A program made the translations under genes and the position numbers. Positions 1 to 9,411 of a stretch of 64,000 nucleotides of DNA are shown piece by piece. This stretch comes from Azohydromonas australica DSM 1124 (GTDB lineage: Bacteria > Pseudomonadota > Gammaproteobacteria > Burkholderiales > Burkholderiaceae_C), in assembly GCF_000430725.1 (NCBI RefSeq), contig NZ_AUMO01000044.1, positions 1-64,000 on the forward strand, in the 5' to 3' direction. The notes under the pieces were generated by a model, which did not search any database, had not been told where the DNA came from, and saw nothing but the letters and a program-made list of their open reading frames with translations. How positions within the stretch are numbered: position 1 is the first letter of the stretch; each line of letters starts with the position of its first letter.

Positions 1-156
1 TTTCGCCGGGCTATCCCCCACGACTGGGCACGTTCCGATGCGTTACTCACCCGTTCGCCACTCGCCACCAGGATTGCTCCCGTGCTGCCGTTCGACTTGC
101 ATGTGTAAGGCATGCCGCCAGCGTTCAATCTGAGCCAGGATCAAACTCTTCAGTTC
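1..156 (-). rRNA. rrs: 16S ribosomal RNA, 5' end (partial)
   Basis: The reverse complement begins with the universal 16S 5' sequence (AGAGTTTGATCCTGGCTCAG, the 27F primer site) and continues through the V1 region typical of Burkholderiales. Only about 155 nt lie in the window; the rest of the rRNA operon runs off the left edge. The mature 5' end is placed near 156 by comparison with the usual AANTGAAGAGTTTGATC start, so it is accurate to a few bases. Confidence 0.97.
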
Positions 157-301
157 GATCTTGAATATTACTGCTCAAAGGAAATTGAAGAAAACTTCAA
201 CTTCTGCATCGAGCGTTCGAGGCTCCGAAAAACCTCAGGTCTTGCGACCCTGAGACACCTCAGTCACCACTCCGAACGCCCACGCTTATCGGCTGTATGT
301 T

Positions 302-314
302 TTTAAAGAGCTTG
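302..314 (-). promoter_or_regulatory. rRNA leader boxA antitermination element
   Basis: On the minus strand the leader reads AAGCTCTTTAAAAA, close to the bacterial rRNA boxA core (TGCTCTTTA). It lies about 150 nt upstream of the 16S 5' end and downstream of the promoter at 359-387. By analogy it loads the NusB/NusE antitermination complex. Identified by motif and position only. Confidence 0.65.
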
Positions 315-358
315 ACTGCTTTCGCAATCAGTCGCTGCGTTAATCAGCGAAGAACGAG

Positions 359-387
359 ATTTTGACACGCTTTAAAAACCTTGTCAA
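359..387 (-). promoter_or_regulatory. rRNA operon promoter (sigma-70 type)
   Basis: On the minus strand a perfect TTGACA (-35, 382-387) is followed after 17 nt by CAAAAT (-10, 359-364). An A-rich stretch just upstream (about 388-402) could act as an UP element. Transcription would start near 350 and read through the boxA leader into 16S. The region between this promoter and the tRNA-Ser gene (about 400-553) holds no gene that I can support. Confidence 0.7.
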
Positions 388-553
388 ACACTTGGTTTTT
401 ACTGCTTGTCGCTTACCCGGAAGACTCGCGCGGCTTACGCCTCACAAGCCCACGCTGTGATCAGCGAAGCCGCAGATTATGGCACAACTTTTTGCAAGCT
501 GTCAACAATCTGCAATTTCCAATCTGACATCTCAGTCAGACGCCAGCCATCGC

Positions 554-644
554 TGGCGGAAAGGGAGGGATTCGAACCCTCGATACAGGAAACCTGTATA
601 CCGGATTTCGAGTCCGGCGCATTCGACCACTCTGCCACCTTTCC
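554..644 (-). tRNA. tRNA-Ser (anticodon CGA)
   Basis: The reverse complement folds as a class II tRNA. The acceptor GGAAAGG pairs with CCTTTCC, the discriminator is G and CCA is encoded. The anticodon stem CCGGA/TCCGG encloses the loop CTCGAAA (anticodon CGA). A long variable arm with a TACAGG/CCTGTA stem is typical of serine tRNAs, and GGTTCGAATCC forms the T arm. It decodes UCG. It lies 97 bp downstream of serS on the same strand, so the cognate synthetase and tRNA may share a transcript. Confidence 0.97.
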
Positions 645-741
645 GGGAACTTCACTCCGGTCAACGAGTGAAGCCTCGCATTCTATCCTGACTTTTTTGA
701 CTGCGCACCAGTGGCACGCATTTTTTTGTGCCGATGTGGCG

Positions 742-2133
<1,392 letters not shown>

Positions 2134-2163
2134 TCAAGCCCGGCGCGACCCGCGAACCGCCCG

Positions 2164-3129
2164 TCAGCCCTCGCCCGCTTCGGCCATGGAGCGATCGCCC
2201 AGGCCCTTGGGCAGCGGGAAGCGGATGTGCTCCTCGACACCCGCCATGCGCCGCACGCTCAGCGCACCGAGCTCGCGCAGGCGCTGGATCACCTGCTGCA
2301 CCAGGATGTCCGGCGCCGAGGCGCCGGCCGTCAGGCCCACACGGCCGCCGTCCTTGAACCACTGCGGCTGCAGGTCGGCCGCGGCATCCACCATGTACGC
2401 AGGCGTGCCCAGGCGCTGCGCCAGCTCGCGCAGCCGGTTGCTGTTGGAGCTGGTGGGGCTGCCCACCACGATGAGCACGTCCACCGTGGGCGCCAGCAGC
2501 TTCACGGCGTCCTGGCGGTTCTGCGTGGCGTAGCAGATGTCCTGCTTCTTGGGCTCGCGCACCTGCGGGAAGCGCGCGCGCACCGCGGCGTGGATCTCGG
2601 CCGCGTCGTCCACGCTCAGCGTGGTCTGCGTCACCACCGCGAGCCTGGACGGGTCCCTCACTTCCACCCGGCCCACGTCCTCCACGTCCTCCACGAGGTG
2701 GATGCCGCCGTCGAGCTGGCCCATGGTGCCCTCGACCTCCGGGTGTCCCTTGTGGCCGATCATGATGAATTCGAAGCCCTCGCGCGCGAGCTTGGCCACC
2801 TCCACGTGCACCTTGGTCACCAGCGGGCACGTGGCATCGAAGAGCTGGAACCCGCGCTCGGCCGCCTCGCGCCGCACCGCCTGGCTCACGCCGTGGGCGC
2901 TGAACACCAGCGTGGCACCCGGCGGCACCTCGGACAGGTCCTCGATGAAGATCGCGCCCTTGGCGCGCAGGTCGTTCACCACGTAGGTGTTGTGCACGAT
3001 CTCGTGGCGCACGTAGATCGGCGCGCCGAAGCGCGCCAGCGCCCGCTCCACGATCTCGATGGCCCGGTCCACCCCGGCGCAGAAGCCTCGCGGCTGCGCC
3101 AGCACCACTTCCTGCACCGGCGTCATCAC
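2164..3129 (-). CDS. ispH: 4-hydroxy-3-methylbut-2-enyl diphosphate reductase (IspH/LytB)
   Basis: Last step of the MEP isoprenoid pathway: reduction of HMBPP to IPP and DMAPP. The 321-aa protein has the three cysteines that hold the 4Fe-4S cluster (C17 in RGFCAGV, C101 in ATCPLV, C199 in DICYAT), the conserved histidines in RHEIVH and GHKGHPE, and a [12 protein letters not shown] substrate-site segment. Its start overlaps the stop of the upstream FKBP gene by 4 bp (ATGA), a pairing common in proteobacteria that implies translational coupling. Confidence 0.97.
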   Translation of the reverse strand: MMTPVQEVVLAQPRGFCAGVDRAIEIVERALARFGAPIYVRHEIVHNTYVVNDLRAKGAIFIEDLSEVPPGATLVFSAHGVSQAVRREAAERGFQLFDATCPLVTKVHVEVAKLAREGFEFIMIGHKGHPEVEGTMGQLDGGIHLVEDVEDVGRVEVRDPSRLAVVTQTTLSVDDAAEIHAAVRARFPQVREPKKQDICYATQNRQDAVKLLAPTVDVLIVVGSPTSSNSNRLRELAQRLGTPAYMVDAAADLQPQWFKDGGRVGLTAGASAPDILVQQVIQRLRELGALSVRRMAGVEEHIRFPLPKGLGDRSMAEAGEG

Positions 3130-3569
3130 AGCACCCCGATGACCTGGACTTCGAAGCTCACGCCCTGGCCGGCCAGAGGGTGGTTGAAGTCGAACAGCAG
3201 CCAGTCCGACCCCACTTCGCGCACCACGCCGGCGTAGCTGGCCTCGCCGCCGGGGGTGGGGAACTGCACCACGTCGCCCACGCCGTACTGCGCGTCCGGA
3301 TCGCCCAGCTCGCGCAGCAGCGACAGCTTCACGCGCTGCAGCAGCTCGGGATTGCGATCGCCGAAGGCCTCGCCCGGGGCCAGCTCGAAACGCTCGTGCG
3401 CGCCCTCGCCCAGGCCGATGAGCCGTTCCTCCATCGCCGGGGCCAGCTCGCCTGTGCCCAGGGTGAGCGTGGCGGGCTTGCCGCCGAAGGTGTTGACGAT
3501 GTCGGCGCCGTCGGGGCCCGAAAGTCGGTAGTGCAGGGTCAGGAAGGCCCCGGGCTGGATCGTGGTCAC
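3126..3569 (-). CDS. slpA: FKBP-type peptidyl-prolyl isomerase, SlpA type
   Basis: Cytoplasmic prolyl isomerase and chaperone. The 147-aa protein begins [18 protein letters not shown] and has the SlpA layout: an FKBP half-domain, then an IF (insert-in-flap) segment ([13 protein letters not shown]), then the closing [16 protein letters not shown]. No in-frame ATG exists at the expected place, so I chose the GTG at 3569; homology starts just there. The frame stays open far upstream but that part is antisense to radC. Stop and ispH start overlap. Confidence 0.88.
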   Translation of the reverse strand: MTTIQPGAFLTLHYRLSGPDGADIVNTFGGKPATLTLGTGELAPAMEERLIGLGEGAHERFELAPGEAFGDRNPELLQRVKLSLLRELGDPDAQYGVGDVVQFPTPGGEASYAGVVREVGSDWLLFDFNHPLAGQGVSFEVQVIGVL

Positions 3570-3641
3570 GGCGTATGAAACTCTGGTCTTTGGTCGGGCC
3601 CGGATTTTACGAGCCGCCCCCCAACCGCCCTGGACGCGACG

Positions 3642-4316
3642 ATGCCATTGAAAGACCTGCCTGCCGAAGCGCTGCCGCGCGAGAAGCTGCTTGCCCGCGG
3701 TCCCGGGGCCCTCGCCGATGCCGAACTGCTCGCGCTGCTGCTGCGCACCGGGCTGCCCGAGCTCAACGTGCTGCAGCTGGCGGACAAGCTGCTGTCGGAG
3801 TTCAACGGGCTGCCGGGCCTGTTGCGGGCCCAACCGCGGCAGCTGGCGCTGGTCAAGGGCCTGGGGCCGGCCAAGCAGGCCGAGATCGGCGCGGTGATGG
3901 AGATCGCGCGGCGCACGCTGGCGGTGGAGCTGGCGCGCTCGCCCGTGTTCGATGCGCCGGCCAAGGTCAAGGACTACCTCTCGCTGCGCCTGGCCGGGCT
4001 GGAGCACGAGGTGTTCGCCGTGCTGTTCCTGGACAGCCAGCACCGGCTGCTGTGCATGGAGGAGCTTTTTCGCGGAACGCTGACGCAAACCAGCGTCTAC
4101 CCGCGCGAGGTGGTCAAGCGCGCGCTGCAGCTCAACGCCGGGGCGCTGATCCTGGCGCACAACCACCCCTCGGGCCTGGCCGAGCCCTCGCGTGCCGACG
4201 AGTTCCTGACCCAGCGCCTGAAGACCGCGCTGCAGCTGGTGGACGTGGCGGTGCTGGATCACCTTGTGATCGGCGCGGGCCAGACGGTCTCCTTCGCCGA
4301 GCGCGGCTTGTTGTAA
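3642..4316 (+). CDS. radC: RadC-family JAB/MPN-domain protein
   Basis: The 224-aa protein has an N-terminal helix-hairpin-helix region (about 53-80, with [14 protein letters not shown]) and a C-terminal JAMM metalloprotease-like domain with the motif H173-N-H175-P-S-G and D186. RadC was named for a DNA-repair phenotype later reassigned; its biochemical role is unknown. It is divergent from the slpA-ispH pair with about 70 bp between starts, which must hold both promoters. Confidence 0.93.
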   Translation: MPLKDLPAEALPREKLLARGPGALADAELLALLLRTGLPELNVLQLADKLLSEFNGLPGLLRAQPRQLALVKGLGPAKQAEIGAVMEIARRTLAVELARSPVFDAPAKVKDYLSLRLAGLEHEVFAVLFLDSQHRLLCMEELFRGTLTQTSVYPREVVKRALQLNAGALILAHNHPSGLAEPSRADEFLTQRLKTALQLVDVAVLDHLVIGAGQTVSFAERGLL

Positions 4317-4402
4317 TAGCGTCCTCGGGGCGGCGGTTTGCTGGAGGTGCCGCCCCGTGGGAACGTTATGGAAGACACCGCGCGCAGCGCAAGGAAGTAC
4401 CG

Positions 4403-5071
4403 ATGAACGTGAAGCTGCGCAGCCTGCACGAGCTCGATGCCATCAAGCGCGTGCTGGAGCACCGGCGCCAGGAGGCCGAACGGCAGCGCCAACGCGAGAT
4501 CGAGGCGGCGCGCCTTGCGCAAAGCGCGGCCACGCTGTTCGCGCAGGCCGTGGGGCCGGTGCAGCCGCTCAAGGCCCATGGCCGCACCGAACACGTGCGC
4601 GAACTCCCCGCGCCCTGGCCGCGCCAGCGCGAACTCGACGAGCAGGCGGCGCTGCAGGAGGCGCTGTCCGACGAGGTGGACGTGGAGTCGCTGCTGGAGA
4701 CCGACGCGGATCTGAGCTTCCGCCGCCCCGACATCGGCCCCGACGTGCTCAAGCGGCTGCGCCGCGGCCAGTGGTCGATCCAGGCCGAGGTGGACCTGCA
4801 CGGCCTGCGCCGCGACGCCGCGCGCGAGCGGCTGGCCGCCTTCCTGCGCGAGGCCATGCAGCGCGGCCTGCGCTGCGTGCGCGTGGTGCACGGCAAGGGC
4901 CTGGGCTCGCCCGGGCGCACCCCGGTGCTCAAGGGCAAGGTGCGCGCGTGGCTGGTGCAGAAGAGCGAGGTCGCAGCCTTCGTGCAGGCCCGCGGCAGCC
5001 AGGGCGGCCACGGGGCGCTGATCGTGCTGCTGCGCGGGCGCACGGGCCCGGCGACCGCCTCCGGCAGCTGA
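4403..5071 (+). CDS. Smr-domain protein (MutS2-type small MutS-related endonuclease family)
   Basis: 222 aa. An N-terminal charged helical half (arginine- and glutamate-rich, about 1-60) precedes a linker and a C-terminal Smr domain with VDLHGLRRDAA (about 130) and VVHGKGLGSP (about 165), the two hallmarks of the Smr nuclease-like fold. Such proteins bind or nick branched DNA or act on RNA in ribosome rescue; the specific role cannot be read from sequence. AAGGAAG about 8 nt upstream supports the ATG. A GC-rich inverted repeat without a T-run lies between radC and this gene. Confidence 0.9.
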   Translation: MNVKLRSLHELDAIKRVLEHRRQEAERQRQREIEAARLAQSAATLFAQAVGPVQPLKAHGRTEHVRELPAPWPRQRELDEQAALQEALSDEVDVESLLETDADLSFRRPDIGPDVLKRLRRGQWSIQAEVDLHGLRRDAARERLAAFLREAMQRGLRCVRVVHGKGLGSPGRTPVLKGKVRAWLVQKSEVAAFVQARGSQGGHGALIVLLRGRTGPATASGS

Positions 5072-5086
5072 ACGGCGCTCCGCCGC

Positions 5087-5482
5087 TCAGCCGCCCTTGT
5101 TGCGCATCCAGTCGGCGGTGTTGAAGAAGGCGTCTTCCAGGCGCTGCGCCAGCGCGGGGTCCAGGCCCTGCTCCTGCATCGCCTGCTGCATGCACACCAG
5201 CCACTGGTCGCGCTCGGCCAAGCCGATGGCGAAAGGCAGGTGCCGCGCGCGCAGCCGCGGGTGGCCGAAGCGGTCCATGTAGTGGTTGGGCCCGCCCAGC
5301 CAGCCGCACAGGAACCAGAACAGCTTGTCGCGCGAGCCCGACATGTCGGGCGGATGCAGGCGCCGGATGCCGGCATAGGCCGGCTCCAGCTCCATCAGGT
5401 CGTAGAAGCGGTCCACGAGCCGGCGCACGGCCGGCTCGCCGCCCAGCAGCTCGAAGGCGCTGGGCGCGTCGTCGTTGCTCAT
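5087..5482 (-). CDS. Group II truncated haemoglobin
   Basis: 131-aa 2-on-2 globin. It shows the B10 tyrosine (DRFYDLM), the proximal F8 histidine (HPRLRARHLPF), the G8 tryptophan (ERDQWLVCM) and the FLCGWLGGP segment typical of group II (GlbO-type) proteins. Such globins bind O2 and may handle NO or serve as redox proteins. It is convergent with the Smr gene, with only 15 bp between stops. Confidence 0.93.
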   Translation of the reverse strand: MSNDDAPSAFELLGGEPAVRRLVDRFYDLMELEPAYAGIRRLHPPDMSGSRDKLFWFLCGWLGGPNHYMDRFGHPRLRARHLPFAIGLAERDQWLVCMQQAMQEQGLDPALAQRLEDAFFNTADWMRNKGG

Positions 5483-5520
5483 CGGTGACTGCGCAAGAAA
5501 AAGGGAGGAAGCCGGTCGGC

Positions 5521-5718
5521 TCAGGCGGCGGCGGGCGTGTAGCCCTCTTCGTCCAGCGCCTTGGCGAAGGTGTCGGCGGGGAGCTGGGAGTCGATGCGCA
5601 CCTTGTGCGTGGGCAGGTCGATGTCCAACTTGGCGGCGGCGTCCAGGCGCTGCACCGTCTCGGTGACGGTCTTGACGCAGTGGCCGCAGGTCATGGTGGG
5701 CAGGGTGAACTCGATCAT
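5521..5718 (-). CDS. Heavy-metal-associated (HMA) domain protein, copper-chaperone-like
   Basis: 65-aa single-domain protein, MIEFTLPTMTCGHC at the N terminus, with the metal-binding C11-x-x-C14 pair in the MTCxxC motif and a ferredoxin-like fold length. Related proteins (CopZ, MerP) carry Cu(I) or Hg(II). The open frame extends ten codons upstream, but MIEF is the family start and is preceded by GGGAGCC. No metal ATPase gene is adjacent, so substrate and partner are unknown. Confidence 0.88.
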   Translation of the reverse strand: MIEFTLPTMTCGHCVKTVTETVQRLDAAAKLDIDLPTHKVRIDSQLPADTFAKALDEEGYTPAAA

Positions 5719-5821
5719 CAAAGGCTCCCGGCTGAGGACAACCCGCAAGTATCGCCCTGCGCCCGCGGGCTTGCCGGTTCGGGGCTGGCGCCGGCCCTGC
5801 GGCAGCCCCGGCGTGCCGGCG

Positions 5822-6490
5822 TCAGCGGAAGCGCGACTGCGGCACCGTGTGGAGCTCGCCGGGCAGCGAGCCGACGTAGTCGGCGATGGCCTTGAGCTCG
5901 GCGTTGCTGAACTGCTTGACGATGCCGCCCATGATGGCGTTGTTGCGCCCCACCGAGGCGTTGTGCTCGGTGCGGTAGGCCTTGAGCGAGGCGAAGAGGT
6001 AGTCCGGGTACTGGCCGGCGACCTTGGGATAGCTGGGGTCGATGGGCTTGCTGAAGTTAGCGCCGTGGCAGGAGACGCACGCGCCCTTGTTCAGCAGCGC
6101 CGCCACGTCCGCCGGCGCCGCCGCCGGCGTGTCGGGCACGGGCGCGGCCTCCGACGGCGCGAGCTGCGCGTAGTGCGCCGCGACGAAGGCGATGTCCTGG
6201 TCGCTGAGCGAGGCGGCCACGCTGTGCATGGTGGGATGCTTGCGGTCGCCCTTCTTGTAGGCCTGCAGCGCGGCCTCGATGTACTTCTGGCCCTGCCCCG
6301 AGATCATCGGCACCTTGTAGACCTGCGGGAAGCTGGCCTGGTAGCCGGGAATGCTGTGGCAGCCGATGCACATGGCGACGCGGGCATCGCCATCGCCGGC
6401 CTTGTCCTTGGGCTGGGCTGTTGACTGGGCGTGCACGGTGGAGGCGAACAGGCCGGCCAGGGCCAGCGACAGGGCAAGGTTCTTGGTCAT
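5822..6490 (-). CDS. Dihaem cytochrome c (c4-like), periplasmic
   Basis: 222-aa secreted protein. A cleavable signal peptide (MTKNLALSLALAGLFASTVHA) is followed by two cytochrome c domains with CIGCH and CVSCH haem-attachment motifs, each with a downstream methionine region. Two-domain architecture and length match cytochrome c4, an electron carrier to cbb3-type terminal oxidases. The frame is open further upstream, but the signal peptide fixes the start at 6490. Confidence 0.92.
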   Translation of the reverse strand: MTKNLALSLALAGLFASTVHAQSTAQPKDKAGDGDARVAMCIGCHSIPGYQASFPQVYKVPMISGQGQKYIEAALQAYKKGDRKHPTMHSVAASLSDQDIAFVAAHYAQLAPSEAAPVPDTPAAAPADVAALLNKGACVSCHGANFSKPIDPSYPKVAGQYPDYLFASLKAYRTEHNASVGRNNAIMGGIVKQFSNAELKAIADYVGSLPGELHTVPQSRFR

Positions 6491-6629
6491 CGTCTCTGCT
6501 GGGGGTACTGATGAGGGATGAGGAAAGCGGCCGCTGCGGGCCGCCACAGAGGGGAACTTGCGCGGCGTCAAGCCGCAGTCTAGGGGCCTCCTATACTCGG
6601 ACGCCACCCCTGCAAACCCGCCGAACCCG

Positions 6630-7472
6630 ATGAAATTCCAAGGCTCCGATCAGTACGTCGCCACGCCCGAATTGCGCTTGGCCGTCAACGCCGCCATCAC
6701 GCTGCAGCGCCCGCTGCTGATCAAGGGCGAACCCGGCACGGGCAAGACGATGCTGGCCGAGGAGGTGGCCCGCTCGCTGGGGCTGCCGCTGCTGCAGTGG
6801 CACATCAAGAGCACCACCAAGGCGCAGCAGGGCCTGTACGAGTACGACGCCGTGAGCCGCCTGCGCGACAGCCAGCTCGGCGACGAGCGCGTGAAGGACA
6901 TCCACCACTACATCGTCAAGGGCGTGCTGTGGCAGGCCTTCACGGCGGAGCAGCCCGTGGCGCTGCTCATCGACGAGATCGACAAGGCCGACATCGAGTT
7001 CCCGAACGACTTGCTGCGCGAGATCGACCGGATGGAGTTCCACGTGTACGAGACGCGCGAGACCATCCGCGCGCGCCACCGCCCGCTGGTGTTCATCACC
7101 TCCAACAACGAAAAGGAGCTGCCCGACGCCTTCCTGCGCCGCTGCTTCTTCCACTACATCAGCTTCCCCGAGCCGGCGACCATGCGCGCCATCGTGGACG
7201 TGCACTTTCCCGGCCTGAAGCACGAGCTGCTGGCCGCGGCGCTGGACCACTTCTACCGCCTGCGCAACCTGCCCGGGCTGAAGAAGAAGCCCTCCACCAG
7301 CGAGCTGCTGGACTGGCTCAAGCTGCTGCTGGCCGAGGACATCCCGCAGGAAGCCCTGCACAGCGACGACCAGCGCGTGAGCGTGCCGCCGATGGTGGGC
7401 GCGCTGCTCAAGAACGAGCAGGACCTGACGCTGTTCGAGAAGCTGATCGCGATGCAGCGCCAGCACCGCTGA
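6630..7472 (+). CDS. MoxR-family AAA+ ATPase
   Basis: 280-aa ATPase with Walker A GEPGTGKT (33-40), Walker B LLIDEIDKAD (112-121) and sensor FITSNNEKELPDAFLRRC. MoxR proteins remodel or mature metalloenzymes and act with a VWA-domain partner. The VWA gene (11445-12611) lies about 4 kb downstream on the same strand rather than directly next to it. An ATG at 6630 gives the family start MKFQGS. Confidence 0.93.
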   Translation: MKFQGSDQYVATPELRLAVNAAITLQRPLLIKGEPGTGKTMLAEEVARSLGLPLLQWHIKSTTKAQQGLYEYDAVSRLRDSQLGDERVKDIHHYIVKGVLWQAFTAEQPVALLIDEIDKADIEFPNDLLREIDRMEFHVYETRETIRARHRPLVFITSNNEKELPDAFLRRCFFHYISFPEPATMRAIVDVHFPGLKHELLAAALDHFYRLRNLPGLKKKPSTSELLDWLKLLLAEDIPQEALHSDDQRVSVPPMVGALLKNEQDLTLFEKLIAMQRQHR

Positions 7473-7511
7473 GCCGCGCGAGGCGGCATCCCGCAGCGCT
7501 GCCGGACGGCT

Positions 7512-8669
7512 TCAGCGCAGGAAGCCGCTCATCGACAGCGCCAGCCGCGGCTCCAGCGGCTGGCCTTCGGCATTGCGGCGCGCGCCCACGTCCAGCGACA
7601 CGCGCCCGGGCTGCAGCCACCAGCGCACGCCCACCTCGCGCGCCACGACGCCGTTGGTTTCCTCGGACCACTGCGCGTAGAGCATGTGCTGGCCCATCGG
7701 GCGCCACAGCCCGGTGACGGCGGTGCGCGTGCGCGCCTCGCCCGTCTTGAGGTTGCCGCTGCGCAGCCGCCCGATGCTCATGTCCAGCGCCACGTCCGGC
7801 CCCAAGCGCAGCAGCCCGCCGGTGGCCACCAGCGCGCGCTGGTCGCTCTGCACCTGTCCCAGCCGCCCGTCGCGCGAGCCCTGCCAGCCCAGGCGCACGC
7901 TGGTGGTCAGCGGCGTGTCCAGCGCTGACCACTGCTGGCTCTGCAGCTGGTCCACCTCCAGCTTCACCGGCGCCTGCGGCGCGCCGCCCGACTGGTCCAG
8001 CAGCACCGCCGGCTGCGGCTGCGCCAGCTGCACGCGCGAGCCGTCCACGCCCAGGCGCAGGCGGTCGCGCCCGCAGTCCTTGCGCAGCAGCTGCTGCCGG
8101 TCGTCGGTGCTGAGGGTGGTGAAGGGGTCCAGCGGGCAGTCGCGCCGGTCGGCGAAAGCCTCCCGCAGCGGCACGCGCGGCCGCGGTGCGTAGATGCGCA
8201 CGGCCGCCAGCGGCTTGTCCGGCAGGAGCCGGTAGGCCTGGGTGGACCACACGCTCGGCGCCGCATAGGGCGACGGCGGCAGCAGCGGCGATTCGTCGGG
8301 CGGCAGCAGCGCCGCCACGGGCGGCGGCGTGCGGGGCCGCTCCGCCGGGCGCCACAGCGCCAGCAGCTGCGGCTCGGAATCCATGCTCAGGACAACGCCG
8401 CGGGGCGGTGGCGGCGCAGGTGCCTCGGCGGGGGCCTGCGCGCCGGAGTCCTCGTCCACCGGATCGGACGCATCGTCCGTGGCGCCGGCCGGCTGCCCGG
8501 CCAACTCGGCTGCTGCGTCGACGGCTTCAGCCGCCTCGATTTGGACTGGCGCCGGCGCGGGTGCCGACAGCTCGGCCTCACCCTGTGCCCATGCCGTGCC
8601 GGCCAGCAACGCGCCCACCAGCACCAGCACCTTTTCCAGCCGTTCGCGAGCGTTACTGCCGCAGCCCAC
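7512..8669 (-). CDS. Secreted envelope protein, possible outer-membrane beta-barrel, function unknown
   Basis: About 385 aa. A signal peptide (LEKVLVLVGALLAGTAWA) leads into a Pro/Ala-rich low-complexity stretch. The C-terminal third has alternating amphipathic strands (for example TRTAVTGLWRPMGQHMLYAQW) and ends LALSMSGFLR. I see no named domain; the strand pattern suggests a barrel or surface protein. Start uncertain: a GTG at 8669 has GGGAGAAGG upstream and gives a compact signal peptide; an ATG at 8744 would add 25 residues without a visible ribosome site. Confidence 0.75.
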   Translation of the reverse strand: MGCGSNARERLEKVLVLVGALLAGTAWAQGEAELSAPAPAPVQIEAAEAVDAAAELAGQPAGATDDASDPVDEDSGAQAPAEAPAPPPPRGVVLSMDSEPQLLALWRPAERPRTPPPVAALLPPDESPLLPPSPYAAPSVWSTQAYRLLPDKPLAAVRIYAPRPRVPLREAFADRRDCPLDPFTTLSTDDRQQLLRKDCGRDRLRLGVDGSRVQLAQPQPAVLLDQSGGAPQAPVKLEVDQLQSQQWSALDTPLTTSVRLGWQGSRDGRLGQVQSDQRALVATGGLLRLGPDVALDMSIGRLRSGNLKTGEARTRTAVTGLWRPMGQHMLYAQWSEETNGVVAREVGVRWWLQPGRVSLDVGARRNAEGQPLEPRLALSMSGFLR

Positions 8670-8813
8670 AACCTTCTCCCGCGCCAACAACCCCGTCCCC
8701 TTCCGGGTCCGTCGAACAGCGATGGTGCGATGATCCCGCGCCATGAAATTGAAGCAACACAGGCATCTTTGCGCCCCCTGTAACGGCTTGCAATCACCCC
8801 GGAGATGGCGCCC

Positions 8814-9398
8814 ATGAGCTGGCCCGAGGGCGTGACCCTGCAGGGCCGCCACGCGTCGCTGCGGCTGCTGTCGCACGCGGACGCCCCGGCGCTGGCGTTG
8901 GCAGTGCAGGAGGGAGATCTGTGGAAGCTGTGGGTCACCCGGGTCCCGGCCCCCGAGGAGATGGAGGCTGAGATCGCCCGCCGCCTCGGCCTGCATGAAA
9001 AGGGCTCGATGACGCCCTACGCCATCCTCGACGCCCAGGGCACGCCGGTGGGCATGACGAGCTACATGAACGTCGATCCGGTGAACCGCCGCGTGGAAAT
9101 CGGCAGCACCTGGATCGCCCAGCGCGTGCAGCGCACGCCGCTCAACACCGAGTGCAAGTTCCTGCTGCTGCAGCGCGCCTTCGAGGCGCTGGACTGCCTG
9201 GCGGTGGAGTTCCGCACGCACCGGCTGAATTTCACCTCGCGCCGCGCCATCGAGCGCCTGGGCGCACAGCTCGACGGCATCCTGCGCCATCACCAGCGCC
9301 TGGCCGACGGCACCGTCCGCGACACCGCGGTCTACAGCATCACCGCCCCCGAGTGGCCCACCGTGCGCCGCCACCTGCAGGCCAAGCTGCAGCACTGA
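8814..9398 (+). CDS. GNAT acetyltransferase, RimJ/RimL-like
   Basis: 194 aa. Matches the RimL-type GNAT layout found in uncharacterised proteobacterial acetyltransferases: TLQGRHASLRLL at the N terminus, GMTSYMNVDPVNRRVEIGSTWI as the central strand, NTECKFLLLQRAFE in the acetyl-CoA binding helix, and NFTSRRAIERLGAQLDG near the C terminus. Substrate unknown (protein N terminus or small molecule). GGAGATGG upstream favours the ATG at 8814 over one three codons earlier. Confidence 0.9.
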   Translation: MSWPEGVTLQGRHASLRLLSHADAPALALAVQEGDLWKLWVTRVPAPEEMEAEIARRLGLHEKGSMTPYAILDAQGTPVGMTSYMNVDPVNRRVEIGSTWIAQRVQRTPLNTECKFLLLQRAFEALDCLAVEFRTHRLNFTSRRAIERLGAQLDGILRHHQRLADGTVRDTAVYSITAPEWPTVRRHLQAKLQH

Positions 9399-9411
9399 CC
9401 CCACCACTGCC

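Noticed and set aside
112..306. Open frame over the 16S 5' end and leader
   Set aside because: It overlaps rRNA on the other strand and has no coding features.
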